A stretch of 8,972 nt of DNA from an uncultured Coriobacteriaceae bacterium. GTDB taxonomy: Bacteria > Actinomycetota > Coriobacteriia > Coriobacteriales > Eggerthellaceae. Shown in pieces: positions 6,348 to 8,972 of this stretch. The stretch lies in contig URRZ01000078.1 in NCBI GenBank assembly GCA_900550385.1, forward strand, positions 1 to 8,972, given 5' to 3'. Each line of letters begins with the position of its first letter. The first letter of the stretch is position 1. A program made the position numbers and the translations under genes. The notes below the pieces were generated by a model that saw only the letters and a list, made by a program, of their open reading frames with translations, was not told the DNA's origin and searched no databases.

Positions 6348-7136
6348 TCAGAAAAGGGATTGCTGGGCGAAGGCCGTGCAGAAGCTGGCGCGGTGGATGG
6401 GCGACAGGCCGTGCTCGCGGATCGCCTCGATATGCTGCGCGCTGGCGTACCCCTTGTTGGACTCGAAGCCGTATTCCGGATACCGCTGCGCGTAGGAGCG
6501 CATCAGGGCATCGCGCTCGACCTTCGCGACGATCGAAGCCGCCGCGATGGAAGCGCACTGCGCGTCGCCCTTCACCACGTTGACCTCGCGTTCGTCGAGG
6601 CGCAGGGGGTTGCCGTCGAGCAGGATCAGATCCACCGGGATCCCCTCCCCCTCGATGCGCCCGACGGCGCGCGAGAAGGCGGAGCGCAGGCTGGCGGACA
6701 TCCCGTGCGCGTCGATGTCGGCGGGGGCGACGTACTCGACGGCCCACGCCAGCGCCACCCGCTTGACCTCGGCGGCGATCCGTTCGCGCGCCTCCTCGGA
6801 AAGCTGCTTGGAATCGTTGAGCCCTTCGATGCGGGGCGCATCGGGAAGGACGACCGCCCCGACCGCCAGCGGGCCGGCCAAAGGCCCCCTGCCCACCTCG
6901 TCGAGCCCGACGGCGCACGATGCGCCGCGCTCCTGCGCGATGCGCTCCTGGAACGCGTACATGCCGTCCAGGCGATCCGCCTCGGCGCGCTGCGCCTCGA
7001 GCCTGCGCCGGGCCACCTCCACGGCGTCGCGCACCCCTTTTCGCGCGTCGGCGACCAGCGAGCGCTCGAGCACGGCGAACTCCCGCTCGTCAGCCTCCTG
7101 CAAGCGCTTCCTTATCTCGGCGACCGTGGTCCCCAT
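6348..7136 (-). CDS. rnhB: Ribonuclease HII
   Basis: RNase HII cuts RNA in RNA:DNA hybrids and starts removal of single ribonucleotides misincorporated in DNA. The 262-residue product has an N-terminal charged helical extension (1-72), as in the Bacillus-type enzymes, followed by the catalytic domain. GLDEVGRGPLAGP (77-89) carries Asp79 and Glu80, LLDGN (172-176) carries Asp174, and VVKGDAQCASIAAASIVAKV (187-206) carries Asp191. These four acidic residues have nearly the same spacing as Asp16/Glu17/Asp108/Asp126 of the E. coli enzyme. YGFESNKGY (222-230) and the HR in SPIHRASF (245-252) complete the family pattern. The ATG at 7136 is preceded by AGGGGGTG, a good ribosome binding site. The gene lies 143 bases after rplS, behind a terminator, and no clear promoter is visible in between, so read-through from rplS may supply its transcript. 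Confidence 0.96.
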   Translation of the reverse strand: MGTTVAEIRKRLQEADEREFAVLERSLVADARKGVRDAVEVARRRLEAQRAEADRLDGMYAFQERIAQERGASCAVGLDEVGRGPLAGPLAVGAVVLPDAPRIEGLNDSKQLSEEARERIAAEVKRVALAWAVEYVAPADIDAHGMSASLRSAFSRAVGRIEGEGIPVDLILLDGNPLRLDEREVNVVKGDAQCASIAAASIVAKVERDALMRSYAQRYPEYGFESNKGYASAQHIEAIREHGLSPIHRASFCTAFAQQSLF

Positions 7137-7220
7137 GCCAGCACCCCCTGCACATCGTCGACGGGCCCGGATCGGCGCCGCATCGGGCGCCGGCAGCCCG
7201 CCCTCTTCCTCCCAATACGC

Positions 7221-7249
7221 GAAAACCCCTCGCCCGATGGACGAGGGGT
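7221..7249 (-). terminator. Intrinsic terminator after rplS
   Basis: On the - strand ACCCCTCG pairs with CGAGGGGT (7242-7249 with 7225-7232; 8 bp, 9-base loop), and the stem runs into TTTT. The hairpin starts about 30 bases after the rplS stop. The short T run suggests partial termination, which would leave some read-through for rnhB. Confidence 0.82.
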
Positions 7250-7279
7250 CGATAGCCGCGGAAAGAACCCGGACGGGGC

Positions 7280-7627
7280 TTAGCGGAAGGACTTCTCCTT
7301 GATCTTGGCGGCCTTGCCCACCTTGTCGCGCAGGTAGTACAGCTTGGCGCGGCGCACATCGCCGCGGCGGGTGACCTCGATCTTCTCGATCTTGGGGGAA
7401 TGCACGGGGAAGGTGCGCTCGACGCCCACGGAGAAGCTCACCTTGCGCACGGTGAAGGTCTCGCGCGCGCCCTCGCCATGGCGGCGGATGACGTCGCCCT
7501 GGAACACCTGGATGCGCTCGCGGTTGCCCTCGGTGATGCGGTAGTGGACCTTCACGTTGTCCCCGACATGGAACTCGGGAAGGTCGGTCTTGATCTGCTG
7601 CTGCTCAATGGCGCGAATGATATCCAT
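7280..7627 (-). CDS. rplS: Large-subunit ribosomal protein L19
   Basis: L19 is a protein of the 50S subunit that lies at the interface with the 30S subunit. The 115-residue product has the normal bacterial length and matches along its whole length: FHVGDNVKVHYRI (19-31), GNRERIQVFQG (34-44), ETFTVRKVSFSVGVER (56-71), FPVHSPKIEKIEV (73-85) and RRGDVRRAKLYYLR (87-100), with a basic lysine-rich end. The ATG at 7627 follows AGAAGGA about 10 bases upstream. The gene has its own promoter and terminator and is flanked by azlD, not by trmD/rimM as in many bacteria, so here it appears to be an independent transcription unit or the head of the rnhB one. Confidence 0.98.
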   Translation of the reverse strand: MDIIRAIEQQQIKTDLPEFHVGDNVKVHYRITEGNRERIQVFQGDVIRRHGEGARETFTVRKVSFSVGVERTFPVHSPKIEKIEVTRRGDVRRAKLYYLRDKVGKAAKIKEKSFR

Positions 7628-7653
7628 CGTTCTTCGTTCCTTCTATCCCTTAT

Positions 7654-7691
7654 ACCAACGCACTTGTCGATTGATTAAAGACGCGATTGGT
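7654..7691 (-). repeat. Imperfect inverted repeat at the rplS transcription start
   Basis: On the - strand ACCAATCGCGT (7691-7681) can pair with GTGCGTTGGT (7663-7654): five pairs, one bulged T, then five pairs including two G-U, around a 17-base loop. The expected start of the promoter just upstream falls inside the left arm (about 7686), so the complete RNA hairpin would not form in that transcript. It may be a DNA-level dyad or chance. Confidence 0.3.
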
Positions 7692-7692
7692 T

Positions 7693-7721
7693 AGTATATC
7701 GCCACCCGCCGCAAAGCGCAA
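7693..7721 (-). promoter_or_regulatory. Sigma-70-type promoter of rplS
   Basis: On the - strand the -35 element TTGCGC (7721-7716) is followed by a 17-base spacer and the -10 element TATACT (7698-7693, 5 of 6 matches to consensus). The expected start near 7686 gives a leader of about 60 bases before the rplS ATG. The spacing is ideal, and the location in a 172-base non-coding stretch (7628-7799) between azlD and rplS fits. The rest of that stretch shows no gene. Confidence 0.75.
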
Positions 7722-7799
7722 GGACAATCGAGGGACAAAGCCGATATTCCGCGAAAGGCCCGCCCCGCTCCACGCAATGACCAAAAATCGGTCGCGCGG

Positions 7800-8123
7800 C
7801 TAGATCATGATCAGGAGCGCATACGCCGCGACGCCGGAAACCGCGCACCACAGCAGCGATCGGGTCTTCACCGCCACGACGACCACCACGGCCGACGCGA
7901 CCAGCGGCGCGGCGGCCGGCCATAGCCCCGCGTCGAACATCCCCGGCGTCAGGAGGTCGTTGGCCACCAGCGCGGCGAACGCCGCCGGGGGGATGTAGCC
8001 CAGCGCCGCTTCCACCTGCTGCGGGAGGCTCTTCCCCTTCAGGGCGAACAGCGGGATCACGCGGCAGGCGAGCATCGTCGCCGCGCAGCAGGCGAACACG
8101 ATGAGGAAATCGGCCCAGCTCAT
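7800..8123 (-). CDS. azlD: AzlD, small subunit of the AzlCD branched-chain amino acid exporter
   Basis: A 107-residue integral membrane protein of the AzlD family, the small partner of AzlC in export of branched-chain amino acids and their analogues. About four hydrophobic segments are visible (roughly 4-22, 42-58, 66-86 and 89-106). The family block ALKGKSLPQQVEAALGYIPP (27-46) follows the first helix and RVIPLF. The ATG at 8123 overlaps the azlC stop in the ATGA arrangement (4-base overlap) and has a GGGGGGAG ribosome binding site 6 bases upstream, so the two proteins are probably made in coupled fashion. The same frame stays open far upstream across azlC, but only from this ATG does the sequence look like AzlD. 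It ends at a TAG, and no good terminator follows. Confidence 0.92.
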   Translation of the reverse strand: MSWADFLIVFACCAATMLACRVIPLFALKGKSLPQQVEAALGYIPPAAFAALVANDLLTPGMFDAGLWPAAAPLVASAVVVVVAVKTRSLLWCAVSGVAAYALLIMI

Positions 8124-8818
8124 GAAGGGCTCCCCCCGCCGCGCCGGATGCGCCCCGCCGCCATGGCGGCGGCCACGCCCGCGATCGCCCCCACCAAGAT
8201 CGCCGGGCCGGAAAGCCCCGCCGCCTTGCAGGCGAACACCCCCGCCATCGCGACCGTCGCCGCCACGACGTTCTCGACCGTGATCTTCTGCGTCACCAGA
8301 AGGCAGATGAAGATCGAGGTCATGGCGAACGAGGCGATGGCGAGGGGTATCCCCACGGCGCTTCCCACCAGCGCCCCCACCACGTTCGACAGCGTCCACG
8401 AGCAGTTCGAGAACAGGTTGACGAACAGCGCGCGGTCGACGCTCCAAGAGCCCTCCTCGAAACGCGCCGTGTTGACGCCGTAGCTCTCGTCGGTGACCGT
8501 CGCCGCGAAAAGGAACGAGAGCCGCTTGCTCACGCCCGCGCATTGCGGCGCGAAGGCGGCGGAGTAGAGCATCTGGCGCGTGTTGACCAGCGACACGCTG
8601 GCGATGATGGAGGCGATGGGGGAACCGGCGAGCCACATGTTCGGGATCATGAACTGCCCGGCGCCCGAGTAGAACAAGATCGACATCATCAGCACCTGCA
8701 CCGGGGTGAGCCCGATGGAGTCGCACAGGATCCCGCAGGGGATGCCGATCGCCACATACCCCAGCATGATGGGGACGGCGGCGCGGAACGCCTCGCGTAT
8801 GTAGGTCTTGGATGCCAT
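8120..8818 (-). CDS. azlC: AzlC, large subunit of the AzlCD branched-chain amino acid exporter
   Basis: A 232-residue inner-membrane protein of the AzlC family with several hydrophobic segments (about 12-31, 42-62, 66-78, 130-156, 157-177, 182-200 and 204-222). Family motifs are PIMLGYVAIGIPCG (16-29), FYSGAGQFM (49-57), VNTRQMLYSAAFAP (78-91), ATVTDESYG (106-114) and NCSWTLSNVVGALVG (138-152). With AzlD it exports valine, leucine, isoleucine or analogues such as 4-azaleucine; the exact substrate here cannot be read from sequence. The ATG at 8818 is chosen because family members start just before the first helix; the frame is open to 8953, but that part is arginine-rich and unlike the family. 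No ribosome binding site precedes the ATG, while a consensus -10 box does, pointing to a leaderless message. No Lrp-type regulator gene is present in the window. Confidence 0.94.
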   Translation of the reverse strand: MASKTYIREAFRAAVPIMLGYVAIGIPCGILCDSIGLTPVQVLMMSILFYSGAGQFMIPNMWLAGSPIASIIASVSLVNTRQMLYSAAFAPQCAGVSKRLSFLFAATVTDESYGVNTARFEEGSWSVDRALFVNLFSNCSWTLSNVVGALVGSAVGIPLAIASFAMTSIFICLLVTQKITVENVVAATVAMAGVFACKAAGLSGPAILVGAIAGVAAAMAAGRIRRGGGSPS

Positions 8819-8827
8819 AGCCCGACG

Positions 8828-8857
8828 ATTATAGCGGTTATGCCGCGAGCGCGACAC
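8828..8857 (-). promoter_or_regulatory. Promoter of azlC with perfect -10 box, likely leaderless start
   Basis: On the - strand a perfect TATAAT (8833-8828) ends 9 bases before the azlC ATG. A poor -35 match, GTGTCG (8857-8852; 3 of 6), lies 18 bases upstream. Normal spacing would start RNA 0-3 bases before the ATG, leaving no room for a ribosome binding site, and none is seen (the bases between are CGTCGGGCT). Confidence 0.62.
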
Positions 8858-8944
8858 TCGAAAATCGAAAGCCGCCTTCCGCCGCCGGCGGGACAGGGCC
8901 CGGGGCAGAGGATCGGATCCGCGGCGACGCAGGGGGCCGGTTCC

Positions 8945-8972
8945 GCGTTCCACCTCGGTCGGAGCGGAACGC
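8945..8972. repeat. Inverted repeat at the right edge
   Basis: GCGTTCC (8945-8951) and GGAACGC (8966-8972) form a 7-bp dyad around 14 bases; an overlapping alternative pairs TTCCGC (8941-8946) with GCGGAA (8964-8969). It lies at the window edge, about 110 bases upstream of the azlC promoter. It could be the terminator of a gene outside the window or an operator. The rest of 8858-8940 is GC-rich and shows no gene. Confidence 0.35.

Noticed and set aside
7648..7653. TATAAG on the - strand as a second rplS promoter
   Set aside because: No acceptable -35 element at 16-18 bases, and RNA would begin almost at the ribosome binding site; the TTGCGC/TATACT promoter upstream is much better.
8124..8726. 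AzlD frame open far upstream, as if azlD were a 308-residue protein
   Set aside because: The upstream part is the shifted frame of azlC; AzlD family similarity starts only at the ATG at 8123.
8819..8953. AzlC start at 8953
   Set aside because: The added 45 residues are arginine-rich, unlike the family, and the consensus -10 box at 8828-8833 lies inside that stretch.
1..8972. CRISPR array, tRNA, rRNA, insertion sequence or defence island
   Set aside because: No regularly spaced repeats, cloverleaf pattern, transposase or terminal repeats were seen on either strand.

Overview
This is a GC-rich stretch of bacterial chromosome. It most resembles a class Coriobacteriia genome (Eggerthella/Gordonibacter/Slackia type). 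That placement is an inference from high GC, from a Firmicutes-like housekeeping gene order carried in actinobacterial-style sequence, and from the combination of TrmFO, a YgbA_NO-family protein and AzlCD; no marker in the window settles it.

Layout. Positions 1-715 (+ strand) hold the 3' end of an unrecognised gene and a small cysteine-rich YgbA_NO-family gene. A 13-bp perfect hairpin at 718-747 then separates them from everything to the right, which lies on the - strand. Read in the direction of transcription (right to left), the - strand carries azlC-azlD (branched-chain amino acid exporter), rplS (ribosomal protein L19) with its own promoter and terminator, rnhB (RNase HII), a 251-base gap, yraN-comM-dprA (two junctions with a single base between stop and start), a 135-base gap with a hairpin, and trmFO-xerC (11-base overlap).

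How the genes work together. From rplS to xerC the order matches the classic Bacillus subtilis order rplS...rnhB...dprA-topA-trmFO-xerC, except that topA is absent between dprA and trmFO, and yraN and comM sit just before dprA. Most products act on nucleic acids: RNase HII removes ribonucleotides and RNA:DNA hybrids, YraN is a putative nuclease, ComM is a branch-migration AAA+ protein, DprA loads RecA on incoming single strands, TrmFO makes m5U54 in tRNA, and XerC resolves chromosome dimers. AzlCD is functionally unrelated and occupies the place upstream of rplS where trmD/rimM would be expected.

I found no mobile element, CRISPR array, rRNA or tRNA, and nothing that looks like a wholly new system. 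The observations most worth a second look are the tightly coupled yraN-comM-dprA cluster, a probable leaderless start for azlC (consensus -10 box 9 bases before the ATG), the GC step inside trmFO, and the unknown gene linked to the YgbA_NO protein.
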